A stretch of DNA of 64,000 nt from Gonocerus acuteangulatus (GCA_946811695.1 OX328124.1:56736603-56800602); one strand, 5' to 3'. Shown: positions 33,609 to 44,670, counted from the first letter of the stretch. The notes: generated by a model not told the origin, from the sequence alone. Numbers and translations: made by a program.

Positions 33609-34740
33609 AGTGTGTGTGTTAACACGATAGCGGCCAGAGTTTTTGTTTTTTCTTCACGAAACGTGGTATATAGCGTTCAATTAGCAAACGATTGAACGAG
33701 TTCGTTAACCACACAAATCGGTCCACCATAAGGGGGGGTTTACCCCGAACTCAAAACACTAATTTGACCATGCCAGCCGTAATATCGGTTATATTTCAAC
33801 GAAACTTGGTATTCGTAGTGGTAATCTAGAGAGAAAAGTGAGATGTAAAAATAAACTAAATCGGTTCATTAGAAGGGGGGTTTACTTGGACCCACAATAC
33901 CAATTTGCCACAACCAGCCGTGATTTTTGTTATATTTCGACGAAACTCGGTATTCGTAGTGGCAATCTAGAGAGAACAGTGAGATGTAAAAATAAACTGT
34001 ATCGGTTCATTAGAAGGGGGTGTTTACTTCGGACCCACATTACCAATTCGCCACTACCAGCCGTGATTTTTGTTATATTTCGACGAAACTCGGTATTTGT
34101 AGTGGTAATCTACAAGTACAAATGTGTTGTAAAAATAAACTAAATCGGTTCATTAGGAGGGGGGGGGGGGGTTACTCCGGACCCTAATTACTAATATACT
34201 CATACGGTCGTAATTTCTGCTGTATTGTAACGAAACGCGGTATACGTCATGGGTATCTCATGAGAAAGAAGTGTTGTAAAAATGAGCTAAATCGGTGTAT
34301 TGGAAAGGAGGGTTTACTTTAAACTCCGTTTCATTACAATTAGCCAGCCAGACGTAGGTTCCCAAAGCCGCCACGAGGAGCGCTATCTCCCACAAGGGAG
34401 GGCTGTTCCTGCGTCAGATCAAAAGACGGAATGTGAAGTTTTTAGTATTTATTAAGTAGTGTTGTAGGTACCATGTTTAAACATAACTCTGGATGCAAAT
34501 TAATAATTTATTTATTTATTCATGAAGCTTCACAACGGCAAGGTGATTTGCTGAAATTAATAATTGAACAGTTAGTCATTACAAAATTAAAAGAGAACTA
34601 TTCATGTTTTTATTTTATTTATGTGGGATATTTTAAGCAAATTGTTCTGAAAACCAGTCTGCACAACCCAAATTCTGAGGAAAGTGCTTAGTTATGCAGC
34701 TCCTGCGTGACGGACTTTTTAATCTTAAAAGTTAAGTTCT
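33525..34740 (+). repeat. 143-bp repeat family with (TA)n-(TG)n
   Basis: A (TA)n tract (33541-33585) passes into (TG)n (to 33620). An AGCGGCCAGAG block follows, then five units anchored by ATCGGT at 33718, 33861, 34002, 34145 and 34292 (periods 141-147 bp). Each unit reads GGTTTAC-T, CAGCCGT, CGACGAAACTCGGTAT and AAAAATAAACT. The right part (34676-34735) contains CTCCTGCGTGACGG, the empty-site homologue of the 5.9-kb insertion. Frames through the units (for example 33838-34143) are repeat artefacts. Confidence 0.85.
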
Positions 34741-35646
34741 AAAAAAAAAAAAAGAAAGTAAAATAGAAAAAAGGACTTTCAGTTCATGAACTAATGTATT
34801 GAAACTATTTTTTTTTTTCAAATCGGGCGATACACTAGAGCCTTCAATTTTCACTCGATCAACTTCAAATTTTAATTGCAGCTTCCTGATGATATTTGCT
34901 GGTAAATTACGTAGGATGTTGTCGATTAATTGAATTATAACGATTTTATAACCAACTTTCGACGGAAATTTTAATAGAAAATGAAGAATTCTTCACCATT
35001 TTCGAAATAGTTAATATTTCTTCAAATCTCGTACGTAATTTACTGGGTATTACTTTCTCCTTTCAAAATAATTTGAGATTTTTGCTCTAGATTAAAAATT
35101 TCCGCCTGCAGACTACACCCCGTGAAAAAAGAGGTTTTTCGTTCGTCAGACACAGATCCGCCATTTTGTTTTTGAAGAATTAAAACTTTTTTTTTTATTC
35201 TCTAACATCCCATAAAAAACCTATGGCATAAAGAATTGAAAAATATTTATTTATTCGCAATCCATGAATTGGAGAAAATTACTTTGATTTTGATCACACA
35301 AGATAGTGTTCCCCCTTGCCACATCTAAACAATATTGAACGGACTACGGGAATAAAGAGAGCAGGCAGTGAATTAAGCACAAAACGAAGCTCTTTAGTCG
35401 GAGAATTCGCCAAAACTGATCTCACACCTGCGCAGGTATACAGGATGACTCCCACACACGCACCGGTCTACTTGCCTGCGCAGGTAAAAATAATTGAATT
35501 TCAATTCTTTTCTGTTATGCATGTACAGATCGCTACGCCTGCACAGGCATACCGGAAGGACTGGCAAGCACGCTTCGGTTTACCTGCGCAGGTCACCTGT
35601 ACAAGTAATCTTCTCCGTTATACCGGAACGTGTATGGCCGGCCTAA

Positions 35647-36515
35647 TTAGGAAAATGAAGAAGAAACCCGACAGAAGGTTGTTAGAGATTTTCGAATTCC
35701 AGTTGTTCGAGCTATGATAATGTGACAAGTTGAAAATGACAAATCAGTTTTATATTAAGCACGAACTGGAAGAGTATAATAGGAAAAGAGGTCGTAGCCA
35801 AAAAGAGGAACTTGGATAATTGAAGTACTAGTAAGAGCCGGAAGGACTACGTACTTAAAGTAAGTTTAAGAAAGTCCTTCTAAGAAGCCCTCAGACTTGA
35901 CGGTACTAGTATCGTCAGAAAAATCTCTGCCCTTCTAACTAAGTTAGTAATTACTCAAGTTAATGGACGCTCGGGTTATTTGCACTCTTTCTGAGGGCAG
36001 GGCGCCCCTAATTTTTAAATTAACTACAAGGAGCGTTGAGGTGTTTTACAACGTAATTTTAATTATACTTACTCAAATTGGAGTCGAGTAATTTTAATTA
36101 TTTTAGAATAAAAAGGGAAAGGCCATCTGGGTGGAAGATTATATCAATATGTTTTAGTATTTTTATTTAACCTTGTTTTCATAATGGACAATTATAATTA
36201 AAACTTATTTTTTAGGCTAGAAAACGTACAAAATAAAGAAAAAAAAAACTGCAAAAATTGATATCATTCCGAACGGGACGCCAATAGGAAGCATAGACAA
36301 GTTGTTGTTCTTTTATATTTATTATTATAAAATTAAGGTTATAAGTTATAAATTAATGAAGGTTATAAAACTAGGCATCAGCGTATTTGTAAACAGGCGC
36401 ATGCGCAGATATGTAACATTGGGAAACAGAGAACTCTCATTTGAAATGTTCAGAAACCATTTATTCAAAGATATTGTTAATTTTAAGGGCATCCTCACCC
36501 GTCGTCACCTGTCGC
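35647..36515. other. No gene recognised
   Basis: AT-rich, with short frames only. Confidence 0.4.
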
Positions 36516-36727
36516 TTAAGGGCATACGTGCTATGCGTTTCCGCTCGCTCCGCTACGCTCCGCTACGCTCCGCTACGCTCCGCTCGCTCAAGAAAATAAC
36601 AAAACCCCAGTCAATCCTAATAGAATTCTATTAATTTTAGCGAGTTGGATTGACTGGGGTTTTGTTATTTTCTTGAGCGAGCGGAGCGTAGCGGAGCGAG
36701 CGGAAACGCATAGCACGTATGCCCTTA
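36516..36727. mobile_element. Hairpin MITE with expanded decamer in one arm
   Basis: Arms 36516-36617 and 36645-36727 are near-perfect inverted copies, from TTAAGGGCATACGTGCTATG to CCCCAGTCAATCC. TTAA flanks both ends (GC-TTAA-GGGC and GCCC-TTAA-AG), a piggyBac-type target signature. The left arm holds about two more CGCTACGCTC-type decamers than the right, so an internal minisatellite expanded on one side after the arms formed. If transcribed it would make a long, almost fully paired hairpin. Confidence 0.75.
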
Positions 36728-37235
36728 AAGTCTTCCTAGACATTCCTCTAATCCTCCAAGACATCTCTTTTAGCTTTTTTCTTCTTCTTCTTTTTCTTCT
36801 TCTTCTTGAGACTGGATGTTCGGTGGATACAAATCCCCAATCGCACTGAAAAATGCCTTTAAATGCTCTTCATATTTATGAGCGCGTTTGAAGAGAAATT
36901 CGGCCAAATATCCATCTAAATGTTCTTCTGTTTAGCATCAAAATATTTGTTTGACAATTGACTTGTTGACAATTGAAGTTCGATAGGCGCGAATTAGAAC
37001 GATAATTATAAAGGCATTAGCAAATTATTAAGGGATTTCTGATATATAATACTTTTCATGAACGAAACAAGAAATGTGAGGAGTGTTTAATTATTTAAAA
37101 AAATGATTGTAAATAAATAACTGCTGATGAATTTCGATAATTTATGGTAAATTTCAATTAAACTTCCTTATTTCGAACTTTTCCATACCCGCGCATGCGT
37201 ATGTTGACAAATTTAGTTGTTTACATTAGCTCTCA

Positions 37236-37799
37236 TAACCTGCACAACAGTGAACTTAAGTTCTTAATAACTTCTTTCCTAGTTAAATCCGACGTTTTTT
37301 TTTTATCGTATTCGTGTTTAGTGCATCAAAATACGTTATTGTGCAAAGTTTGAAAGAAATCGGTTTGGAGGGCTGGAAACTGCATTTTTACCGAAAGATG
37401 TTAATAGTCTCCTTATATTGAATGAGAATATTTTATTTAAGGCTATGTGCGAGGAAAAGGGTCCAACTTAAAACATTTCATAAAGAAATAGCCTAACATG
37501 ACTAGGTAATACTGAAGGAGAGTGTCCTCAGCACCGATTTTCTTCAAAATTTGCACTATAACGTATTTTGATGCACTAAACACGAATCCGTTGTTAATGA
37601 CTATTGCGCAGGCGCGTGTTTACATATAAGCTGTTTACCCCGTCTTTTATAACCTCCATAACAGTGAAGTTTAGTGCTTAATAACTTTTTTCCTAGTTGC
37701 GAGCAACTTTTTTTTTCAACGGATTCGTCTTTAGTGCATCAAAATACGTTATAGTGCAAACTTTGAAGAAAATCGGTGCTGAGGACACTCTCCTTCAGT
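37236..37799. repeat. Three-copy inverted/direct repeat; 83-bp hairpin arms
   Basis: Arms 37511-37593 and 37717-37799 are inverted copies with about two mismatches (ACTGAAGGAGAGTGTCCTCA and its complement at the outer ends), separated by 123 bp. A third, more diverged copy in direct orientation is at 37236-37375 (GTTTAGTGCATCAAAATACG, then AAGAAATCGGT). Both direct copies are preceded by CTGCACAACAGTGAA-like text and TTAATAACTT-TTTCCTAGTT. Identity unknown. Confidence 0.75.
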
Positions 37800-39343
37800 T
37801 TTACCCATGACTACAAAAGTGTAATTTTGAAAGGAAATTAAAAACCATATTTATTGACGAGAGATCCAGCCAAGGAAAAAAATGTGAACAGCTAAAACGT
37901 CTAGTTCTATTCGTTGGTTAGTTCCAACTGGGTACGGAAATGTACACAGATCCAGAAACGGTAGATGGGAGGCCTGAGAGAGGAGTGTATGAGGTTATAG
38001 CGACAATGCCAGCACATAACTCAAGGGAAGAACAGCACCACAATAGCACAAACCCAGCACACAACTCACTCCTCTACCACCACCTGGGATAGTCATAATT
38101 CCTAGTGGCACGCAGATTTCTCTCCATTCATTTATATGAAAGATATTCAAAAATTTATTAGGCAAATAGAACCATTTTTATGAGAAATTCGATACGCACA
38201 AAATAATAAATTCTCTAGTTTTTTTGTTGTTGTTTTTTTGGAATAAGGAGTTGATGTATGCATTTTATATTACGATAAATACTCTTTTTTGTGCCTTGGA
38301 GTTTGGAATAATCAACTTTTCAAGGACTAAGACATTGTTTCATCTTTACGCTCAGGAGACTTGACCCAATAGGATACCGAGCTTCGTAACTAAGCATAGC
38401 AATTTAAGCCATCTTACGGCAGAGCGTTGCGTTAATCCTTGTCCGCACAATGAAATCTCCGTATCGATGTCACGATAATCGTCGTTTCGCCATACTCCCA
38501 GGGCAAATTTTCTGGCGAGAAATCGGTAAAAATTCTATTCACATGATAAGTCACGTCAACTGTCCGTTCGGTCTATTATCACTCACAAAAAAATATTTTT
38601 CCATGAAAGTTAAGTGGCACTGTCTTCACCGAGACGGCGCAGTCACGGTTCAGAACTGTCAGTCCTACTTAAGTCATTGAAACGTCAATAAATAAAGAGT
38701 TTCTTTTCAACGATATTGTTTTTTTTTTACTGACAGTTTTTATTTCAGTGTTTGAAAAAAAAAATGGGCGATGATGTCAAGTAATAGTTATATGGATACT
38801 GGTTTTCAAAATGGGATATATTTTTTTTTTTTTTTTTATCCATGACTCGTAAATCCATTGTCTCTTCTTCTTCTATTTTTTTTCTCCTCTTCATCCAAAA
38901 TCAATACTATGATAGACGTGTCATTTTCCGAAAACTCCATCCTCAAAATATAGCTCAAATGCATAAAGTTTTCCGTTTTCTTAAAAAAAAACGAAGAACA
39001 TTGCTCACAACCAAAATCCCCATTTTTGGCATGCAAACATACCTTTTGCATGTAATGTGTCACAAGGAAAGCCCCTGAGAGTATTTGAGTAGCCTTTACA
39101 AAAATCTCAGAAAAGAAAAATTAAACAGGTTGTAGGAAGAATTTTTTATTTGATACTAAATTTAAACTCTAAGAGCTTTATAGGGAAATTGTAAGAAAAA
39201 TGTCTAGAATAGTAACAAACATAGGTATTAAGCATAGCCTCCTAATTTCATGGGATCCACTCATTACCAGATTACGAAATTGTTCACTTACCGTAAGGAT
39301 AATTCTGATGATAATGTAATTTTATATTTTCAATCTTCCCATT
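37800..39343. other. No gene recognised
   Basis: Short frames at 38450-38680 and 38842-39078 show no domains. Several poly-T runs. Confidence 0.4.
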
Positions 39344-41042
39344 AAAGGTCGATTCACACTATACGCACCGTCACCGGCAGGCCAGCGCACAGTGGTATTT
39401 TTAACTGATCTTGCTGGACAAAACTCGAAAAATTCATGAAATCGAATCTTTAATTGGACCTTGCAGTATTTTTCTAGATAGTACGTAGATTACAAAACAA
39501 GAATAAGTCGGCTCAAATACGTCAACATTTAGGGATTACGGATTGTTTATATTAGGGTATGACATGCTGCGAAGTTCATTACTCCATCTTTGAATGAATA
39601 CTACAGTTACAAAAATGATTTGTCAGTACTACAAATTTATTTCGTGTTTCAGAAAGGTAAGTATGATCTTCTTTCATTATTTATCATAATAAATTACCAT
39701 TAATGTTTGCTTTACGCGATGCAATTTGTAATACCCTTATTGGTAAGCTATTGTGGGACAGAACTATTGCTGTCCGGCCTCGTCCGGTCTAGTTATAATT
39801 TATTCTTATTTGTTAATTAAGTATCAACTTGGAAAAGCAAGAATAAGCTGCCAGAATCAGCCAATTAAATAATGATAACTGTTTTTTTTTTTTTTTTTTT
39901 AAATGCTCATATCGAAATGGGAGTCTTTTGAAGTTTGGATCTTACAAAGTCCAAAAAAAAAAAAAAAAATAATAAAAACCAGGAAGGTATAAAAAATGTA
40001 CACCAACAATTACGTTTACCAGAAGAGAAGGAAAAATTAAAAAAAAAAAAAAAAAAAAAATGGAGACATACTTAAGCAATTTAAGTGATAAGTGGGAAAC
40101 AGGAAACCGAACAAAAAGTGTTGAGAGAAAAACGTTTTGGTGAATGGCTTGATACAAGTTTGGATTACGATACACACTCAGATGTAGAAGAATATTGAAG
40201 TACATCTGGGAGTAGTTGGGGGCTATCGAATATTCAAGATATATTTCAGTGTTTACGATACTCGAACGATCCGCATACTTCTAGTATGAATGCAGAAATA
40301 CGTCGACATAAGATGAGTTTCGTTCGTGACCAGGTGAAATAATTGATTTGTTGAATGAAACGTTACTTGACCAAGAATGACTTATTAGTTTTGATAACTT
40401 AATTTCGATTATATCTTTTGTTGTATTGTCGTGTTATCAATTATTATTTTCGATGTTTTTTTTATTCAAATATTATTATTATTTGTAATACCTAGTCTTG
40501 TAGCTTTTTGATGTTGTTGCCTTTAAAAAAGTTAAAACATTTATAAAAAAGGTAAAATAATAAAAAAAATTAATTTTAATTTTGGTTAACACTTAAAACG
40601 AAAAAAAAAACGGCTTTTTCTGCTGACAAAGTTAGAAAACAACGGTAAGACATTATTTCCGACCCCTAAAATAGGGTATATTCGTGATCAGCAAGTCATT
40701 TTCTATAAGAATCCGTGATTAAATAATTTTGTCAAGCTAGATCAATTAAAAAAACCACTGTGCAGCGTGCAGCAGCCGACCAGAAAAATATTCTTCAATG
40801 AATTTCCAATGAGGTAGTTCACACAAGAGCGTACCGTCACCGACAGGCCACCAGCAGAGCAATATCTTGCCACTGGCAGGCAACCGGTATTATTTTACTG
40901 CATATTATTTTGAGTGCATATTTTCATTTATTTATCAATAATTTAATTTGATCACCAGTTTTGGATAAAAAATAGACAATGTATTTTTGTACCAAATTTC
41001 ATAAAAATCGGACCGTTTTCCATCGTATGAGATAGTGAACAG

Positions 41043-41044
<2 letters not shown>

Positions 41045-41103
<59 letters not shown>
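41045..41103. repeat. (TA)n microsatellite, LTR-element target
   Basis: Preceded by CCAAATTTCATAAAAATCGG and GTGAACAGAAATA, the same block that precedes (TA)n in the Helentron-like copies. The gypsy element starts at its right edge. Confidence 0.95.
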
Positions 41104-41107
<4 letters not shown>

Positions 41108-41272
41108 AGGGGAGTAATAGACTCTGTAAATGTAAACAAACAGGCTGAGGCTATATAAGCCTCAGCCGGATTAAATAAAGTTAGTTGTAATCTAATAGTC
41201 AGTGCGTTCTGTTGTCCCCGTGTGACTTACTATCTTTTTTAAAAACATCCTCTCCGTCTTCCAACTCATAAG
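41104..41272 (+). repeat. 5' LTR
   Basis: Starts TGTTAGGGGAGTAATAGACT and ends CAACTCATAAG. Contains the TATA/hairpin and AATAAA signals listed at 41143-41179. Identical by eye to the 3' LTR. Confidence 0.92.
41143..41179 (+). promoter_or_regulatory. LTR TATA box in a hairpin, then AATAAA
   Basis: GGCTGAGGC and GCCTCAGCC form a perfect 9-bp stem whose loop is TATATAA (41152-41158). AATAAA follows at 41174-41179. The arrangement is kept, with one stem change, in the diverged solo LTR at 33361-33524, so it may matter for transcription or polyadenylation. Confidence 0.6.
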
Positions 41273-41287
41273 TGGTGCCGAAACCCG
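41273..41287 (+). other. Primer-binding site candidate
   Basis: TGGTGCCGAAACCCG begins immediately after the LTR with the TGG complementary to a tRNA CCA end. The tRNA species is not assigned. Confidence 0.75.
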
Positions 41288-41320
41288 AATAACTCGGAGT
41301 GAACCGCGTTACGGGAGTGC

Positions 41321-42241
41321 ATGAAGGAGAGGCGGAACCGTCTTACCGTCCAGGATAGATTGAATCAACTCAGGATGGATACAGGTGCAGGCGCGTCCGC
41401 AACGATTGAATGGCTTAAGTTTAAAGCCGCAGTCGCGCAAGATATGCGTTCAGCTATAAGCCAAATAGACAAGTTCTCTGGTGATGTCGGAGAACTCACG
41501 CACTTCCTCAAGGATGGGGACCGTCTCACAGATGCGATTGATAAAAAGGCGGAGGCTGGATGGCTGGATGAATGTGATGCAGCGACGTTGAAGGCTGCGC
41601 TGATAGGTAGAGTTCGGAGACAGGTACTGAATCAGGTCCAGAGCGACACCAATACACCCTGGGACACGCTTAAAGAGCGTCTGAAGAAAGCCTACGGCGG
41701 AGGCCGGTGGGCACCCGAGGAAGATTTCCTGAGGATGCTGCGGGAAACACGAGGTCCACGACAATCCGTCGGGAGTTTTGCAGCCAAGCTGATCGCGTGG
41801 CACAACAAGATCCTTGACAAACTTAGCGAAAGGCCTGCCGCACCCGAATCGGTAGCAATGTCTCTGGTCATGCAGCGAGTGCTCAAAGTACAACTGAGCA
41901 AGGAAACAGGTCGAGTCATAGCAGCAGACACAGACTTCCTGACTGCCGCACAAGCCATGGTCGACGAGGGTGAGAAGGAGGCGGAGCTTCACACCGCGGC
42001 GCAAGAAGAAGAACCCTGGACCAAAGTAATAACTCGACGACCCCAAAGGGATCACCCGAGAAGTAATGATAGAGACAGCCGAGAGCGGAGGAGGAATTGG
42101 AGAGCTTCTAGAGATGACGTGCCAGAGACACAGCTCGGCGGGAACCTTTCAGACGTCGCGAAGGTGAAAGACGGGAGCAATCGAAACGATGCTACGAGTG
42201 CGGGCGATCGGGACACGTCGCTGCGCGCTGCCCCGAAATAA
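41321..42241 (+). CDS. Gypsy gag, capsid part (frame 2)
   Basis: A 306-codon frame begins 48 bp after the LTR. Its N-terminal two-thirds are helix-rich and look like a Ty3/gypsy capsid (WDTLKERLKKAYGG, then FAAKLIAWHNKILDKL). The C-terminal third is basic and charged. The CCHC knuckles expected at the end are not in this frame. They appear in frame 1 from about 42187, so a one-base change in the 42100s ends this frame wrongly, in a chance tail. Gag packages the element RNA in cytoplasmic particles. The ATG at 41321 is the first long-frame start after the primer site. Confidence 0.75.
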   Translation: MKERRNRLTVQDRLNQLRMDTGAGASATIEWLKFKAAVAQDMRSAISQIDKFSGDVGELTHFLKDGDRLTDAIDKKAEAGWLDECDAATLKAALIGRVRRQVLNQVQSDTNTPWDTLKERLKKAYGGGRWAPEEDFLRMLRETRGPRQSVGSFAAKLIAWHNKILDKLSERPAAPESVAMSLVMQRVLKVQLSKETGRVIAADTDFLTAAQAMVDEGEKEAELHTAAQEEEPWTKVITRRPQRDHPRSNDRDSRERRRNWRASRDDVPETQLGGNLSDVAKVKDGSNRNDATSAGDRDTSLRAAPK

Positions 42242-42528
42242 AGTGCTTCGAGTGTGATAACCGAGGGCACGTGACAAGACACTGCCCGTTCATAAGAAAG
42301 CAGAAGAAGGACCTTGGTAAGAAGGACCTTGGTGAACCGATGGAGGTCAATTTCCATCGCATGCGTCGTGCGAGCTCGAGGCACAGTGCGGGGGGGGGGG
42401 GGGGGTCTCAGCTGGACTCCGACGATAGCAGCGATTCGGAAGAAGAAAGGGTGCAGAGGAAGCCCCAGACGATCACCTCGTATGCTACCGTTTTGAGGAA
42501 CACCGAGGTACGCAGGAGAGAAACTTGA
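42187..42528 (+). CDS. Gypsy gag nucleocapsid part (frame 1)
   Basis: Two zinc knuckles are read in frame 1: CYECGRSGHVAARC and CFECDNRGHVTRHC (both C-x2-C-x4-H-x4-C). They overlap the end of the frame-2 gag. The frame continues through a G14 homopolymer (about 42390-42403, a GGGG peptide) and an acidic DSSDSEEE stretch to a TGA at 42526-42528. Knuckles bind the RNA genome. The pol frame that follows is in the same phase, so gag and pol are separated only by this TGA. The homopolymer is a likely place for sequence error. Confidence 0.75.
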   Translation, partial: RCYECGRSGHVAARCPEIKCFECDNRGHVTRHCPFIRKQKKDLGKKDLGEPMEVNFHRMRRASSRHSAGGGGGSQLDSDDSSDSEEERVQRKPQTITSYATVLRNTEVRRRET

Positions 42529-44223
42529 GGACGGTGCAAGCAGCGCGGCGACCCGAAAAAAGACCCCGTATCGAGACAATATGGGTTGCCGATTATCGTG
42601 GAGGAGGGAGTGAGCTGGCTGGTGGACACGGGTAGCACGTGCACCCTGATCAGCAAGAAAGCGTTGGCGCGTCAGACCCGGAGCTGGATGACACAAGAGA
42701 TAAGACCCTGCAGCTGTAAACTACAAACAATGGCGGGTAACTGTGACGTGGCGGGGGAAATAGACATACCCGCAGAGATTTGGGGTTCCCCGGAGAGAGT
42801 GGTGACAGCGCACGTAGTCCCTAAAATGCCCAGGGAATACGATGGGATCTTGGGATGTGACGCACTTGCAACTTTGAGTGGGAAAATGAAAATTTCCAGT
42901 GAAAAATGGAAGATGCAGGTTGGATTAAAAACGTACTCGTGCTTGTCGGAGGCGATCGAAGACCATCTGCGTGTTGGGGCTATTGGACAAGAAGAAGGGC
43001 CACTAAGTGCGTTGGTCAATGAGTTCCAAGATGTCTACCATCAAGAGGGCCAGCCACTCAGCGCGACGGGAAAAACACGCCATGAAATTCATTTGAAAGA
43101 GGACCGCAAGATCTTCGTTAAGGTGAGAAGGTACCCGCAAGCGTTGAAGGAGGCCATCGCGGAAGAACTCCGAGACCTCGCTATGCAGGGCATAATAAAG
43201 CCAAGCACATCAGGGTTTAACAGTCCCCTGTGGGCGGTCCCAAAAGCAGGTTCGCCAGGGAGGTACAGAGTTGTCATCGATTATAGGAAGCTCAACGAAG
43301 CCACTCAGGACGAAAAATACCCCATGCCACGGCTGGAAGATATCCTGGATCGACTTAGCGGAGCACGGATCTTCAGTACCCTGGATCTGAAAGCTGGGTA
43401 CCACCAGATCAGAATGAACCCAAGAGATGAAGAAAAGACGGCGTTTTCGTTCGAACGAGGCCATTTCCAGTTCAAGCGAATGCCCTTTGGCTTAAAGAAC
43501 GCGCCCGCAACATTCCAAAGACTCATAGATGAGCTCCTCAACGGCCTGGACCCCAACTTTTGCCAGGGGTACATGGATGACCTCCTAGTGTTTAGCCGGT
43601 CTTCGACAGAGCACATACAGCACTTAAGACAAGTGTTCCAACGGCTAAGAGAGTTCGAGCTGAAGTTGTCCAAGGAGAAGACCCGCATAGGATTATCCGA
43701 GGTTACCTCCTTGGGACACGTTGTCTCAGGAGAGGGGATACGCCCAGACCCAACGAAAATCGAGGCCCTATCTGGAATAAAGGTGCCCACGGACGTGAAA
43801 GGAATCCGGCAGGTGCTCGGAGCGCTTAACTACGTGTACTATAGACGTTTCGTGCCAAGCATGGCGCGAGGGTTAGTGGAGGTCAACGATCTCTTAAAAA
43901 AAGGGCGAAAGGTGAGAGTAACCCCTCAGATGGTCAGGAACATTGAAGGATGTATTGAAATGCTGAAATCCGACCCCGTGCTGGCATTCCCAGACTTTAC
44001 TAAGGAGTTCATCGTGACTACAGACGCCAGCAACTTCGCATTAGGTGCAGTCCTGACGCAAGAAGTCGATGACATCGTTGTAGGTAAAAGTCGTCACATC
44101 GTCTGGGTGTCAACAGCGCAAGGCTCTCCACAAATTACTTACAGCAGGAAAACAAAGGACGGCCTCCGATGCACGGTGCGTGCCCCAGTCGCAGCAACAG
44201 ATGAAGTCATTTGCCGACTGTAA
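42529..44223 (+). CDS. Gypsy pol: protease, RT, partial RNase H
   Basis: The frame is open from just after the gag TGA. A nominal start at 42586 would be TTG, so no own start is needed if it is made as gag-pol. The aspartic protease WLVDTGSTCTLIS lies about 25 codons in. RT spans roughly 43100-43800 with YRVVIDYRKLN, FSTLDLKAGYHQI (motif A), FKRMPFGLKNAPATFQ and the catalytic GYMDDLLVF (tyrosine codon at 43570). RNase H begins VTTDASNFALGAVLTQ near 44010, but its later motifs are missing. The frame ends in TAA at 44221-44223 after sequence unlike RNase H, which suggests a deletion or rearrangement there. Confidence 0.88.
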   Translation, partial: GRCKQRGDPKKDPVSRQYGLPIIVEEGVSWLVDTGSTCTLISKKALARQTRSWMTQEIRPCSCKLQTMAGNCDVAGEIDIPAEIWGSPERVVTAHVVPKMPREYDGILGCDALATLSGKMKISSEKWKMQVGLKTYSCLSEAIEDHLRVGAIGQEEGPLSALVNEFQDVYHQEGQPLSATGKTRHEIHLKEDRKIFVKVRRYPQALKEAIAEELRDLAMQGIIKPSTSGFNSPLWAVPKAGSPGRYRVVIDYRKLNEATQDEKYPMPRLEDILDRLSGARIFSTLDLKAGYHQIRMNPRDEEKTAFSFERGHFQFKRMPFGLKNAPATFQRLIDELLNGLDPNFCQGYMDDLLVFSRSSTEHIQHLRQVFQRLREFELKLSKEKTRIGLSEVTSLGHVVSGEGIRPDPTKIEALSGIKVPTDVKGIRQVLGALNYVYYRRFVPSMARGLVEVNDLLKKGRKVRVTPQMVRNIEGCIEMLKSDPVLAFPDFTKEFIVTTDASNFALGAVLTQEVDDIVVGKSRHIVWVSTAQGSPQITYSRKTKDGLRCTVRAPVAATDEVICRL

Positions 44224-44670
44224 GAAGATGCATCAGTCCCGGGTACCACCACCTACCTCTATGTTGGCAACGCTACCGTGTGGACCAAAATCGCGCGCCT
44301 CTGGGAGCAAGAACGCATAGGTACGGACAGGGTATTCGTCCGGTGCACGCGGCTAGGTGAAGTAATCACAGACCCTCCCACGCAGCGAGATTTGGTGCTG
44401 GCGCAACATCAAGGTAAATCTAACCACAGAGGAGTCACGGAAACGCTGGCAGGACTGAGGCGAAAATATTACTGGAAAGGTATGGCTCTGATGGTCCGGG
44501 CTGTAGTAGCCGAATGTACCGTGTGCAATCGGACGAAGTACGACCGACACCCCCCCCCCCCAAGCAGTCCAGGAGGAAACAATGACCCCCCTTACCCCGC
44601 TACTAGTGCTGCAAGCAGATGTCTTCACGTGGCAGAACCAGTTGTGGGTTACCATTATCGACACGTTTAG
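44224..44670 (+). CDS. Integrase N-terminal zinc domain (fragment)
   Basis: Same phase as the preceding pol frame, separated only by its TAA. It contains the HHCC zinc-binding set (HQGKSNHRG, then CTVCNRTK) within about 44400-44540. A run of 12 Cs at about 44551-44562 follows, after which the true reading moves to frame 2. The nominal end at 44670 is therefore a chance tail. The domain helps integrase multimerise and bind LTR ends. Confidence 0.78.
   Translation, partial: EDASVPGTTTYLYVGNATVWTKIARLWEQERIGTDRVFVRCTRLGEVITDPPTQRDLVLAQHQGKSNHRGVTETLAGLRRKYYWKGMALMVRAVVAECTVCNRTKYDRHPPPPSSPGGNNDPPYPATSAASRCLHVAEPVVGYHYRHV

Larger units (their letters stand above)
32743..35643. mobile_element. 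Harbinger-like element, 2.9 kb, non-autonomous
   Basis: Terminal inverted repeats GGCCGGCCATTCACGTTCCG and GGCCGGCCATACACGTTCCG (minus strand) continue for about 32 bp. They are flanked by TAA at 32740-32742 and 35644-35646, the TWA duplication of PIF/Harbinger. Subterminal zones contain repeated TATACCGGAAC- and CCTGCACAGG/CCTGCGCAGG-type motifs on both sides. The interior holds a solo LTR (33361-33524), (TA)n-(TG)n and 143-bp repeats. I find no DDE transposase or Myb-like gene. A 133-codon frame at 35316-35717 overlaps the right end and is unlikely to be a gene. Confidence 0.75.

Noticed and set aside
33838..34143. 101-codon frame with internal repeats
   Set aside because: The repeats are the 143-bp units; the frame is accidental.
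35316..35717. 133-codon frame with repeated PAQVYR
   Set aside because: It reads through the repeated CCTGCGCAGG subterminal motifs of the Harbinger-like element and past its end. Repeat-derived, not a gene.
41450..43790. Long minus-strand frames (201, 214 and 161 codons)
   Set aside because: They lie opposite the gypsy gag-pol genes and mirror their codon bias; they have no domains.
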